64,000 nt of DNA from JAAYAO01 sp051133435 (GTDB lineage: Bacteria > Actinomycetota > Actinomycetes > Propionibacteriales > Propionibacteriaceae). The position numbers and the translations under genes were made by a program. Below the pieces are notes generated by a model, which ran no database searches, was not told where the DNA came from, and saw only the letters and a program-made list of their open reading frames with translations. Shown here piece by piece: positions 46,886 to 55,448 of this stretch; the stretch's first letter is position 1; every line of letters begins with the position of its first letter. The stretch spans positions 620,001-684,000 of the forward strand of contig NZ_JBPGNY010000001.1 in assembly GCF_051133435.1 (NCBI RefSeq), read 5' to 3'.

Positions 46886-48649
46886 ATGAGGAAACCACCC
46901 CCTTCCTCACCCCCGGTTGGCGGTACATCCGTACTCGAAACCGAGGAGGTGAGCGCACCCCCGTGGTACGACGAATGGCTGAACGATCCTGCCCGCTGGG
47001 CGGATGGCCCGTCGGATGACTGGGACGTCCACTCGGGGGACGGAGAAGACTGGGACGCGGCGGCTCGGCAGTTACTGACCGAGCGGGGCCCTGCGGTTGA
47101 TCGAGCGGCACGCAGTTGTGTGGTGCTGGCGGAGGTCGGTGCGGCGCTCGATCACTGGCATGAGTTGATCGAAGACCACGTCGTTGCCGCCGATGCGGGC
47201 GGACTGCTGCAGATCGTCGAAGAGGTCACCCGGGTGCGCGCGATGCTGAACTCGGTGGAAGTGCGCGCCGGTGTCGGATTCGACGCCCTGGTGCGGCGGG
47301 AGCAGGTCGCGCAGGGGGTGCCGGCCGACCGAGTCGGCAAGGGCGTCGCCCAAGATTTGGCTCTGGCTCGCCGCGATTCGCCGGGGCGTACCAGCAACTT
47401 CCTCGCCGCGGCTCGAACGACGGTGCGGGACCTACCACTGTCGCTGGCCCGTCTGCGCGCGGGCGAGGCGAACCCCGAGGCCGTTGCGGCAGTGGCCACT
47501 CAGGTATCGGTCCTGGGACCGGATCATCGGGCCGAGGTGGACGTCGCGATTGCCGACAAGCTCTGTGGGATGTCGCGTCGCGAGGCCGATGGTGCCTCGC
47601 GGGCGATGGCTGATCAGCTCGACCCGCAGGCCGCGGCCCGCCGACGCAAGCGCGGGTATGGCGAGCGGCGGGTCACCGTGCGGCCCGCGCCCGACGACAT
47701 GGCGTATCTGACTGCGTTGTTGCCGATGAAACAGGCCATCGCGGTGAAGGCAAGCCTGGCGCAGGCTGCGGCGAGCGTGATCGCCCACGGTGGTGCGGCC
47801 GCCCCCGGACCACCGATCGACGTCGGTGCGGGCGATGCCGGGGCGCCGGCGGACACCGCCTCGCCCGAAGACGCGGACCCGACCACTGCCCCGCCAGCGA
47901 AGCGCAGCCAGGCCCAAATCGAAGCCGACCTGTTCGTGCAGATCCTCACCGGACAGGCCGCCCCGGATGCGACCGCGTTGATGCTCAATGTGTTGGTGCC
48001 GGCCGCCACCCTGGCCGGCGGTGATGAAGCCGCCACGGTGAGCCTCGGCGGCACCGGAGTGGGCGTGACCGGGCCGGTCAACATCCCGGCCGCGGAACTA
48101 CGCGTCCAGGTGGCCCACGCCGCCCGGCACGGAGCGCGGCACTCGATCCGAGCAGTCGGCATCGATGATGCGGGACGGGCAACCACTCTGACTCGGGCCA
48201 AACCGCTGCCTGACAAGCTCTTGACGTTGATCCGAGCCCGCACCGGCCCGGATTCCGAGCCCGATGCGCTGATTGATGCCGTGCGCGAGCAGATCGGCCG
48301 GATCGCACTCAACAGTCACAGCCCGATCGAGACAGACGATGCCACTGTCGACATCGGGGCTCGCCTGGTGACCGAGGCCCTGAGCAGCGACCTGGTGGCA
48401 GATGCCGAAACCATGCGGGGCGGCCGCTTCGCCTCCGGGAGCTTGCGGGAACTCATCGAGATCCGCGATCAGACCTGCCGCACTCCCTACTGCGATGCGC
48501 CGATCCGCGATATCGACCACGTCACTCCCGACACCGAGGGCGGTGCCACGACCACGGGCAACCTCCAAGGCCTCTGCAAGGCCTGCAACCTGACGAAAGA
48601 TCTACCCAGTCGGCGACTGGGGGAATACGGCAAGCCACGGTATTGTTGA
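46886..48649 (+). CDS. DUF222 and HNH endonuclease domain protein
   Basis: 587 residues. A DUF222 region (about residues 75-300, helical, Arg/Ala-rich), a low-complexity Ala/Pro linker (about 305-345), and a C-terminal HNH domain: CRTPYCDAP, then RDIDHVTPDTEGG, then LQGLCKACNLTKD. This family is common and often multicopy in actinobacteria; its biological role is not known and a mobile or defence connection has been suggested only by distribution. Base usage is close to its neighbours. Confidence 0.88.
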   Translation: MRKPPPSSPPVGGTSVLETEEVSAPPWYDEWLNDPARWADGPSDDWDVHSGDGEDWDAAARQLLTERGPAVDRAARSCVVLAEVGAALDHWHELIEDHVVAADAGGLLQIVEEVTRVRAMLNSVEVRAGVGFDALVRREQVAQGVPADRVGKGVAQDLALARRDSPGRTSNFLAAARTTVRDLPLSLARLRAGEANPEAVAAVATQVSVLGPDHRAEVDVAIADKLCGMSRREADGASRAMADQLDPQAAARRRKRGYGERRVTVRPAPDDMAYLTALLPMKQAIAVKASLAQAAASVIAHGGAAAPGPPIDVGAGDAGAPADTASPEDADPTTAPPAKRSQAQIEADLFVQILTGQAAPDATALMLNVLVPAATLAGGDEAATVSLGGTGVGVTGPVNIPAAELRVQVAHAARHGARHSIRAVGIDDAGRATTLTRAKPLPDKLLTLIRARTGPDSEPDALIDAVREQIGRIALNSHSPIETDDATVDIGARLVTEALSSDLVADAETMRGGRFASGSLRELIEIRDQTCRTPYCDAPIRDIDHVTPDTEGGATTTGNLQGLCKACNLTKDLPSRRLGEYGKPRYC

Positions 48650-48676
48650 ACGTGCAACTACCAGTTGAGGAGCTTC

Positions 48677-49684
48677 ATGTCCGTCATTCGTGAAACCTTC
48701 GCGTTGACCAGCCCGTGGCCGACCATCGACCCCTTCCTGTTCTCGATGCACCACCTCGACCACTACCCGCGTTCACGGGGCACCACCCAGACCCCGGATG
48801 CCGATCTGTCCGGCCGCAACATCGGCCAGGACTTCGACAACAAGGACGGCTGGAACATGTACCACGGCAGTTCCGTGCCGGGCTTCCCCCAGCACCCGCA
48901 CCGTGGTTTCGAAACCGTCACCGTCGTACTCGAGGGAGTGGTCGATCACACCGATTCCCTGGGTGCCGCGGCCCGTTACGGCGATGGCGACACCCAATGG
49001 CTGACCGCCGGGGCCGGGGTGGCCCATGCCGAAATGTTCCCGCTGCGCTACAGCGACCGGGACAATCCGCTGGAGTTGTTCCAGATCTGGCTGAACCTCG
49101 CGCCCGAGGACAAGATGGCCGAGCCGAACTTCGACATGTTCTGGGCCAAGGACACCCCGATCGTCACCCGTACCGATGCCGAGGGCCGCGAATCCCGGTT
49201 CCGGTTGGTGGCCGGGGAGTTGGACGGCGCCGTCCCGCCGGCACCACCGGCCAGGTCGTGGGCCTCGCGCCCCGAAAATGAGGTCGCGATCTGGCAGGTC
49301 ACCATGGCGCCCGGGGCAACCACCGAACTCCCCACCGCGTCGGCCTCCACGATCCGCACGGTGTATGTGCACCGCGGTTCGCTGCAGGTGGACGGCACCG
49401 AACTCAGCGACCGGGGCGCGGTTCTGCATGCCGATCAGGTCGCCCGACTCACCGCCGGTGCCGATGGTGCCTGGTTCATGATGTTGCAGGGCAAGCCGAT
49501 CGGGGCTCCGGTGGTGCAGCACGGTCCGTTCGTCGGCAATACCAAGGCCGACATCCTCAATGCCTTCAACGATTACCAGCAGGGCAAGTTCGGCGCTTGG
49601 ACCCACCCCGAACACGACCCGGTGAATCCGCAGGATTCGGGGCGTTTCGCCCGTTACCCCGATGGGACAATCAGCACTCCCTAG
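48677..49684 (+). CDS. Pirin-family protein
   Basis: 335 residues from ATG 48677, with TTGAGGAG upstream. Bicupin: the N-terminal cupin contains PQHPHRGFETVTVVLEG (two His, Glu) and WLTAGAGVAHAEMFP (His), which form the metal site; the C-terminal half is a degenerate cupin. Family members act as quercetinase-like enzymes or redox-sensitive regulators; role here is unknown. This gene lies outside the catabolic cluster proper. Confidence 0.9.
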   Translation: MSVIRETFALTSPWPTIDPFLFSMHHLDHYPRSRGTTQTPDADLSGRNIGQDFDNKDGWNMYHGSSVPGFPQHPHRGFETVTVVLEGVVDHTDSLGAAARYGDGDTQWLTAGAGVAHAEMFPLRYSDRDNPLELFQIWLNLAPEDKMAEPNFDMFWAKDTPIVTRTDAEGRESRFRLVAGELDGAVPPAPPARSWASRPENEVAIWQVTMAPGATTELPTASASTIRTVYVHRGSLQVDGTELSDRGAVLHADQVARLTAGADGAWFMMLQGKPIGAPVVQHGPFVGNTKADILNAFNDYQQGKFGAWTHPEHDPVNPQDSGRFARYPDGTISTP

Positions 49685-49687
49685 GGT

Positions 49688-49693
49688 TACTGT
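49688..49693 (+). promoter_or_regulatory. -10 box of predicted leaderless promoter
   Basis: TACTGT, then CACCTC (6 nt), then GTG 49700. It lies 4 nt after the pirin stop. Confidence 0.45.
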
Positions 49694-49699
49694 CACCTC

Positions 49700-50836
49700 G
49701 TGAACCGACCCCCCGCTCCGCCTCCGGCACCCCCACCGGCACCGCGGCCCGGCTTCGCTCCGGACTCCTCGCGGCCCGCCGCCCCGGCTCCGCGACCCCG
49801 GGCCCTCTACGAGACCCCGCCACCGAACCAGCCACCGCGCCATCAGCGCCACCGCCAACACCGGGTACCGCCGGCCGTGCCGATCGTGATCGGCATCGTG
49901 GTGTTGGCACTGCTGGTCGGTGGCGGGTTTCTGCTGTGGCGGGCATTGCAGCCGGGCGAGGTCACCCAGGCGCCACAGGGGCCGGCCACCAAGGCCTCCG
50001 ATGCGGTGGCCGGCTACCTGCATGCCCTGGCCGACGGCGACCTGGAAACCGCTCTGAGCTACGGGCAGGCCGAGCCCACCGACACCACCTTCATCACCCA
50101 GGAGGTGCTCGATCAGTCGCGGGAGATCGCCCCGATCGGCAACATCGTAGTTCGCGAGGTGAACGATCCGGACGCCTACCGGGTCAAGGCCAGCTACACC
50201 ATCGGTGATCAGCAGATCGAGAGCACCTTCGGGGTGATCCACGACGGCGAGAAATGGTTGCTGCTGGAGACCACCGGCAACCTCTCGGTGGCCGACCTGC
50301 GGCAGAAGAATCTGCCGATCGAGGTCAACGGCGTGCCGGTCGGCAGCCGCAATGAACTGACCGTGCTACCCGGGGGCTACACCTTCGGCACCGGCTTGGA
50401 TCGCATCGACTACGGCGGGCGGGTGATGACCGTTTCCGCCCCCGGCAGCCGGCAGGCCGCCCCCGACCTCTCCCCCACCCTCACCGACACGGGCCGCGAA
50501 GACCTCATCGAGGCCTCCCGCGAGCGCTTGGAGACCTGCCTGAAGAGCACGGACATCCTGCCGGCCAACTGCCCCTTCGGCGCCAAGGTTCCGGAAGGCT
50601 CCTCCGTCGAAGGGGTGTCCTGGAAGCTGATCGGCGACCCCTTCGCCGAAGCCGAACCGACCCTGGAGTGGACCGACCACGGCCGAGCCCGGATGCCGGT
50701 ACAGGTCAAGGTGTTGCTCCGCGCCACCGTGCGCACCGGCAAGAGCAGCGGCACCATCGAGGAGGAGAAGACCCAAAACGTCACCGCCGAGGCCGACATC
50801 CTCGGCGAGCCGTTGCAGATCACCTGGCGGAAGTAA
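49700..50836 (+). CDS. Single-pass membrane protein with Pro-rich cytoplasmic tail
   Basis: 378 residues: residues 1-57 are Pro/Arg-rich, one transmembrane helix follows (about 58-82), then an extracytoplasmic region with an NTF2/DUF4878-like module (ATKASDAVAGYLHALADGDLETALSYGQA) and a second beta-rich module with two Cys (ERLETCLKSTDILPANCPFG) that could form a disulphide. No function can be assigned. GTG start is supported by a TANNNT box 6 nt upstream. Converges with ramB, 3 nt apart. Confidence 0.75.
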   Translation: MNRPPAPPPAPPPAPRPGFAPDSSRPAAPAPRPRALYETPPPNQPPRHQRHRQHRVPPAVPIVIGIVVLALLVGGGFLLWRALQPGEVTQAPQGPATKASDAVAGYLHALADGDLETALSYGQAEPTDTTFITQEVLDQSREIAPIGNIVVREVNDPDAYRVKASYTIGDQQIESTFGVIHDGEKWLLLETTGNLSVADLRQKNLPIEVNGVPVGSRNELTVLPGGYTFGTGLDRIDYGGRVMTVSAPGSRQAAPDLSPTLTDTGREDLIEASRERLETCLKSTDILPANCPFGAKVPEGSSVEGVSWKLIGDPFAEAEPTLEWTDHGRARMPVQVKVLLRATVRTGKSSGTIEEEKTQNVTAEADILGEPLQITWRK

Positions 50837-50839
50837 GGC

Positions 50840-52318
50840 TCAGTCCGTCTCGCTGTGAGCCTGCAGGAAGGTGTACACCTCGGTCTCGTCCACCCCTGGA
50901 AAAGCCCCCGGCGGCAGGGTCGCCAACAGGTGTGAATGGGCCCTGGTCGCCGGCCAGGCATGACCGGCCCAGGTGTCCATCAACTCGCTGGGTGGCACCC
51001 GACAACAGTCCGGCGCCGGGCAGGTCGACCTGTGCCGGTTACGGGTTTCGCGGCCCCGGAACCATTTCGCGGAATTGAACGGCACCCCCACCCCGGTCGA
51101 GAACCGCCCCGACGGGGTCACCTGGGTGTGGGCGGTGCACCAGTACACACCGGCGGTGGTCTCGGTGTACTGGTGATAGGCATTGAACGCGTCCACCTGC
51201 TCGAAGACCTGACGGGCCGTCCACTTGCGGCACGCCACCTGACCCTCGATCGCCCCGGTGTGATCAGCCGGGAACGGGTTCCCGTCGTTCTCGTAGGCCT
51301 TGTGAATCGTGCCCGATTCGTGCACCCGGAAGAAGTGCAACTGAATCCCCAGGTGTTCGGTGGCCAGATTGGTGAACCGGTGCCCCGCGATCTCGTAGGA
51401 CACCCCGAAGGCATCACGCAGATCCTCGATCGCGATGTCCTTGTCGGCCTTGGCCGCCGTCAGCATCTGCACCACCGACGCCTCGGGCATCATCAGCGCG
51501 GCGGCGAAGTAGTTCGTCTCCACCCGCTGCCGCAAGAACTCCTTGTAGGTGGCCGGACGTCTGTGCCCCAGCACGTGATCACCCAGCGCCTGCAGCAACA
51601 CACTGCGCGGGCTGTGGTCGGGACGCGACGACCGCGTCAGATAGATCCGCCGGTTACGCAGATCGGTGACCGACCGGGTGGAGGTCGGCAGGTCACTCAC
51701 GTGCGCCAGGGTGAAACCCAGATGGGTGGTGATCTCGCGGATCATCCGCTCCAACAGGGGCCCGGAGGTGTACCCCACCTTCGCCAGCAACTTGGCCGCC
51801 TCGGCCTCGATCTCGGCCCAGTGGTTGTTTCGGGCGCGCATCTCGCGACGCAGTTCGGTGTTGGCCCGTCGGGCTTCCTCGGGGGTGGCGGCCCGCAGCT
51901 CGGCCTGCCGTGCCAGTTCCCGGTGCAGGGCGACCATCGCCTCGAGCACCTCGGTCGAGGTGCGCGGGCTGATCCGAATCGGCGGTAGGCCCGCCGCCTG
52001 TGCCAGCGGCGAATGCATCGCCGCCTCCAATTCCACCTCCAGCTCGGTGCGGTGGTCGGGCGTCCCCGAGATGATGTTGTCCACGCTCGTGCCGTACAAC
52101 CGGGCCAATCGTTGCAGCACGCCGACCTTCGCCTCGCGCTTACCGTTCTCGATCATCGACAACAGACTCGGCGCCACCTCGGCGCGTTCGGCCACCTGAG
52201 CCAGGGTCAAACCCTTCTTCTTGCGCAGCGCGTGCAGCCGCCGTCCCAGCCCGAAAGAGTCGAGAAAGACCTCGGGTTCCGACTCCGGCGTCGGAAGGAT
52301 CCACGGCGAACTGTTCAT
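50840..52318 (-). CDS. ramB: XRE-family acetate/short-chain-fatty-acid regulator RamB
   Basis: 492 residues: N-terminal HTH_3 (LGRRLHALRKKKGLTLAQVAERAEVAPSLLSMIENGKREAKVGVLQRLARLYG), a central helical region, an IrrE/ImmA peptidase-like domain (YLTRSSRPDHSPRSVLLQALGDHVLGH) and a C-terminal Cys-containing DUF2083-type domain (TCPAPDCCRVPPSEL). RamB represses aceA and aceB in Corynebacterium and controls icl in mycobacteria; both targets are divergent neighbours here. TACAGT (52330-52325) is 6 nt before the ATG, inside a palindrome, suggesting leaderless, autoregulated expression. Confidence 0.93.
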   Translation of the reverse strand: MNSSPWILPTPESEPEVFLDSFGLGRRLHALRKKKGLTLAQVAERAEVAPSLLSMIENGKREAKVGVLQRLARLYGTSVDNIISGTPDHRTELEVELEAAMHSPLAQAAGLPPIRISPRTSTEVLEAMVALHRELARQAELRAATPEEARRANTELRREMRARNNHWAEIEAEAAKLLAKVGYTSGPLLERMIREITTHLGFTLAHVSDLPTSTRSVTDLRNRRIYLTRSSRPDHSPRSVLLQALGDHVLGHRRPATYKEFLRQRVETNYFAAALMMPEASVVQMLTAAKADKDIAIEDLRDAFGVSYEIAGHRFTNLATEHLGIQLHFFRVHESGTIHKAYENDGNPFPADHTGAIEGQVACRKWTARQVFEQVDAFNAYHQYTETTAGVYWCTAHTQVTPSGRFSTGVGVPFNSAKWFRGRETRNRHRSTCPAPDCCRVPPSELMDTWAGHAWPATRAHSHLLATLPPGAFPGVDETEVYTFLQAHSETD

Positions 52319-52320
52319 GA

Positions 52321-52359
52321 TTTCACTGTAGTGAAAAAGAGAAGAACTTCACAGAAGTT
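52321..52359. promoter_or_regulatory. Two palindromes in the ramB-aceA control region
   Basis: TTTCACTGTAGTGAAA (52321-52336) has 6-bp perfect arms and covers the ramB -10 box; AACTTCACAGAAGTT (52345-52359) has perfect 6-bp arms and covers the expected ramB -35 position. Both are 80-120 nt upstream of aceA. They do not match the published corynebacterial RamB consensus closely, so the regulator is inferred from position. Confidence 0.55.
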
Positions 52360-52438
52360 TTCGGGTGAAACCTCCTGTTTCGGCCCCAATGATGAAACCC
52401 AAGCCCACGGAAAAGCTTCAACGAAGGAGTTAGGCACC

Positions 52439-53719
52439 ATGCAGGACATCACCGCCGATTCGATGGAATACGACTGGATGACCAACCCCCGCTGGAAGAA
52501 CGTCCGTCGCGATTACCGCGGCGAGGACGTCATGCGGCTGCGCGGCTCGGTGCAGGAGGAGTTCACCCTGGCCCGCCGCGGCGCCGAGATCCTCTGGGAC
52601 GAGATCACCAAGGGCAACGGCCACTACATCAACGCCCTGGGGGCACTGACCGGCAACATGGCCGTGCAGCAGGTCAAGGCCGGGCTGCGCGCCATCTACC
52701 TGTCGGGGTGGCAGGTCGCCGGCGACGCGAACCTCGCGGGTCAGACCTACCCCGACCAGAGCCTCTACCCGGCCAACTCGGTGCCCGCGGTGGTGCGCCG
52801 CATCAACAATGCGCTGATGCGTGCCGATCAGATCGAACACCTCGAAGGCATCTCGTCGGTCGACAACTGGCTGGTGCCGATCGTCGCCGACGCCGAGGCC
52901 GGCTTCGGTGGCCCGCTGAACGCCTACGAGCTGATGCGCGCGATGATCGCCGCCGGTGCGGCCGGGGTGCACTGGGAAGACCAGTTGGCCTCCGAGAAGA
53001 AGTGCGGCCACCTCGGTGGCAAGGTGCTGATCCCCACCCAGCAGCACGAACGCACCCTGAATGCCGCCCGCCTGGCCGCCGACGTGTCGGGAGTGCCCAG
53101 CGTGATCATCGCCCGCACCGACGCCGAGGCCGCCACCCTGATCACCTCCGACGTGGACGAGCGCGACCGCGAGTTCCTGACCGGTGGCCGCACCTCCGAA
53201 GGTTTCTACGAGGTTCGCAACGGCATCGAGCCCTGCATCGCCCGGGCCAACGCCTACGCGAACTACGCCGATCTGATCTGGATGGAGACCGGCACCCCGG
53301 ATCTCGAGGTGGCTCGCCAGTTCGCCGAAGCGGTCAAGCGCGAGCACCCCGACCAGATGCTGGCCTACAACTGCTCACCGTCGTTCAACTGGAAGAAGCA
53401 CCTCGATGACGCCACGATCGCCAAGTTCCAGCGCGAGCTGGGCGCGATGGGCTTCAGCTTCCAGTTCATCACCCTGGCCGGCTTCCACGCCCTGAACTAC
53501 TCGATGTTCGACCTGGCCCACGGCTACGCCCGCGAGGGAATGAGCGCCTACGTGGCACTGCAGGAGGAGGAGTTCGCCTCCGAGGCCCGCGGCTACACCG
53601 CCACCAAGCACCAGCGCGAGGTCGGCACCGGCTACTTCGACGCCGTCGCCACCATCGTCAACCCGAACAGCTCGACCACCGCCATGGTCGGCTCGACCGA
53701 ATCCGGCCAGTTCCACTGA
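52439..53719 (+). CDS. aceA: Isocitrate lyase
   Basis: First enzyme of the glyoxylate shunt, splitting isocitrate to succinate and glyoxylate. 426 residues, the short actinobacterial Icl1 type. Catalytic KKCGHLGGK, substrate loops VPIVADAEAGFGGPLNAYELM and YNCSPSFNWKKHLDD are intact. GAAGGAG lies upstream of the ATG. Divergent from ramB and followed by aceB. Confidence 0.97.
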   Translation: MQDITADSMEYDWMTNPRWKNVRRDYRGEDVMRLRGSVQEEFTLARRGAEILWDEITKGNGHYINALGALTGNMAVQQVKAGLRAIYLSGWQVAGDANLAGQTYPDQSLYPANSVPAVVRRINNALMRADQIEHLEGISSVDNWLVPIVADAEAGFGGPLNAYELMRAMIAAGAAGVHWEDQLASEKKCGHLGGKVLIPTQQHERTLNAARLAADVSGVPSVIIARTDAEAATLITSDVDERDREFLTGGRTSEGFYEVRNGIEPCIARANAYANYADLIWMETGTPDLEVARQFAEAVKREHPDQMLAYNCSPSFNWKKHLDDATIAKFQRELGAMGFSFQFITLAGFHALNYSMFDLAHGYAREGMSAYVALQEEEFASEARGYTATKHQREVGTGYFDAVATIVNPNSSTTAMVGSTESGQFH

Positions 53720-53775
53720 GAACACGGCCACTGAAAGAAACACAGTCACTGAGAACACAGCCATTGAGAACAGGG
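53714..53775 (+). repeat. Imperfect tandem repeat between aceA and aceB
   Basis: Four head-to-tail copies related to CACTGAGAACACAGC begin at 53714, 53729, 53747 and 53762 (steps 15, 18, 15). Copies 1 and 3 share 16 of 17 bases (CACTGAGAACACrGCCA). The first copy contains the aceA stop codon and the last ends at the aceB ribosome site (AGGGAT). Confidence 0.7.
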
Positions 53776-53782
53776 ATAAACC

Positions 53783-55414
53783 ATGACCAGTCCGTACCTG
53801 TCCATGACCACCTCCGCCCGGGCCCCGGGCCGAGAACGCATCATCATCCGGGCGAGCGAGAACGTGCCCGGCCAGGACCGCATCCTGACCCCCGAGGCCC
53901 TCGACTTCATCGTGGCCCTGAACGACCTGGCCTCCCGCCGCCGCGACGAGTTGCTCACCGCCCGTGAGGAACGCCGGGCCGCAATCAGCCGGGGCGAGGA
54001 CCCCACCTTCCTGCCGCACACCCGACACATCCGTGAGGACGAGTCGTGGCAGGGGGCCAGCGCGGCACCCGGCCTGGTCGACCGCCGGGTCGAAATCACC
54101 GGCCCGACCGAACGCAAGATGACCATCAACGCACTCAACTCGGGCGCTTCGACCTGGCTGGCCGACCTCGAGGACGCCAACCAGCCGGACTGGCGCAATG
54201 TCATCGAGGGGCAACTGAACCTCCACGACGCCATCCGCGACCAGATCTCGTACACCTCCCCCGAGGGCAAGCAGTACCTGGTCACCGCCGAGCGCACCCC
54301 GACCATCATCGTTCGTCCCCGCGGTTGGCACTACGACGAGAAGCACCTGTGGGTGGGCCCCCGACCGATGATCGCCGGTGTGGTCGACTTCGGGCTGTAC
54401 TTCTTCCACAACGCCCGCGCCCTGCTGCAGCGTGGCCGCGGCCCGTACTTCTACCTGCCGAAGATCCAGAGCCATCTCGAGGCGCGGCTATGGAACGACC
54501 TGTTCGTGTTGGCCCAGGAGCTGCTCGGCATCGCCCGCGGCACCATCCGCGCGACCGTGTTGATCGAAACGATCACCGCGGCCTTCGAGATGGAGGAAAT
54601 CCTGTACGAGCTGCGTGAACACAGCGCCGGGCTGAATGCCGGACGGTGGGACTACCTGTTCAGCATCATCAAGAACTACCGCGACCGGGGCCCCGAGTTC
54701 GTCCTGCCCGACCGCGCCCAGGTCACCATGACGGCACCGTTCATGCGTTCCTACACCGAGCAGCTCGTCCGGGCCTGCCACCGGCGCGGGGTGCACGCGA
54801 TGGGTGGCATGGCCGCGTTCATTCCGAACCGGCGCAAGCCCGAGGTCACCGAGAACGCACTGGCCAAGGTGCGGGCCGACAAGACCCGCGAGGCCGACGA
54901 CGGTTTCGACGGGTCCTGGGTCGCCCACCCCGACCTGGTGCCGGTGTGCCGCGAGATCTTCGACGCACAGCTCGGTGAGCGGCCGAATCAAATCGACCGA
55001 CGCCGCGACGACGTCACACCCGACGATCGTGGGTTACTGCAGTTGGGTATCCCCGACTCGACCATCACCGACGCCGGGGTGCGCACCAACATCGATGTGG
55101 GTATCCGCTACATCGAGGCGTGGCTGCGCGGTAATGGTGCGGTGGCGATCCACGACCTGATGGAGGACGCCGCAACCGCCGAGATCTCGCGCTCGCAGAT
55201 CTGGCAGTGGCGCAACGCCCGGGCCACCACCGCCGAGGGCAACCCGATCACCACCGAGTGGTTGGCCGAGGTGTTCGATGAGGTCTTCGACTCCCTGGAG
55301 CGCTTCGACGGCGATCGGTACGACGACGCCCGGGCCCTGTTCCAGGAGGTCGCGTTGGCCGACGAGTACCCCGACTTCCTGACGCTGCCGGCCTACGAGC
55401 GGTACGTCGCCTGA
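53783..55414 (+). CDS. aceB: Malate synthase A
   Basis: Condenses glyoxylate with acetyl-CoA to malate. 543 residues, isoform A. Catalytic and signature regions present: FYLPKIQSHLEARLWNDLF, ATVLIETITAAFEMEEILYELR, WDYLFSIIKNYRD, and the C-terminal loop with the catalytic Asp (AVAIHDLMEDAATAEISRSQIWQW). Lies 63 nt after aceA across a tandem repeat. Confidence 0.96.
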   Translation: MTSPYLSMTTSARAPGRERIIIRASENVPGQDRILTPEALDFIVALNDLASRRRDELLTAREERRAAISRGEDPTFLPHTRHIREDESWQGASAAPGLVDRRVEITGPTERKMTINALNSGASTWLADLEDANQPDWRNVIEGQLNLHDAIRDQISYTSPEGKQYLVTAERTPTIIVRPRGWHYDEKHLWVGPRPMIAGVVDFGLYFFHNARALLQRGRGPYFYLPKIQSHLEARLWNDLFVLAQELLGIARGTIRATVLIETITAAFEMEEILYELREHSAGLNAGRWDYLFSIIKNYRDRGPEFVLPDRAQVTMTAPFMRSYTEQLVRACHRRGVHAMGGMAAFIPNRRKPEVTENALAKVRADKTREADDGFDGSWVAHPDLVPVCREIFDAQLGERPNQIDRRRDDVTPDDRGLLQLGIPDSTITDAGVRTNIDVGIRYIEAWLRGNGAVAIHDLMEDAATAEISRSQIWQWRNARATTAEGNPITTEWLAEVFDEVFDSLERFDGDRYDDARALFQEVALADEYPDFLTLPAYERYVA

Positions 55415-55435
55415 GGGGTTGTTGGCCGGGCTGAC

Positions 55436-55441
55436 TAGGCT
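55436..55441 (+). promoter_or_regulatory. -10 box of predicted leaderless M13 peptidase promoter
   Basis: TAGGCT, then GACTCGG (7 nt), then GTG 55449. Confidence 0.45.
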
Positions 55442-55448
55442 GACTCGG

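Noticed and set aside
46886..48649. DUF222/HNH gene as part of an intron, IS or phage
   Set aside because: No flanking inverted or direct repeats, no intron folds and no neighbouring phage or transposase genes were seen.
48773..50242. 489-codon minus-strand frame opposite pirin and the Pro-rich membrane protein
   Set aside because: Spans two genes on the opposite strand that have clear domains or promoter signals; composition is that of a shadow.
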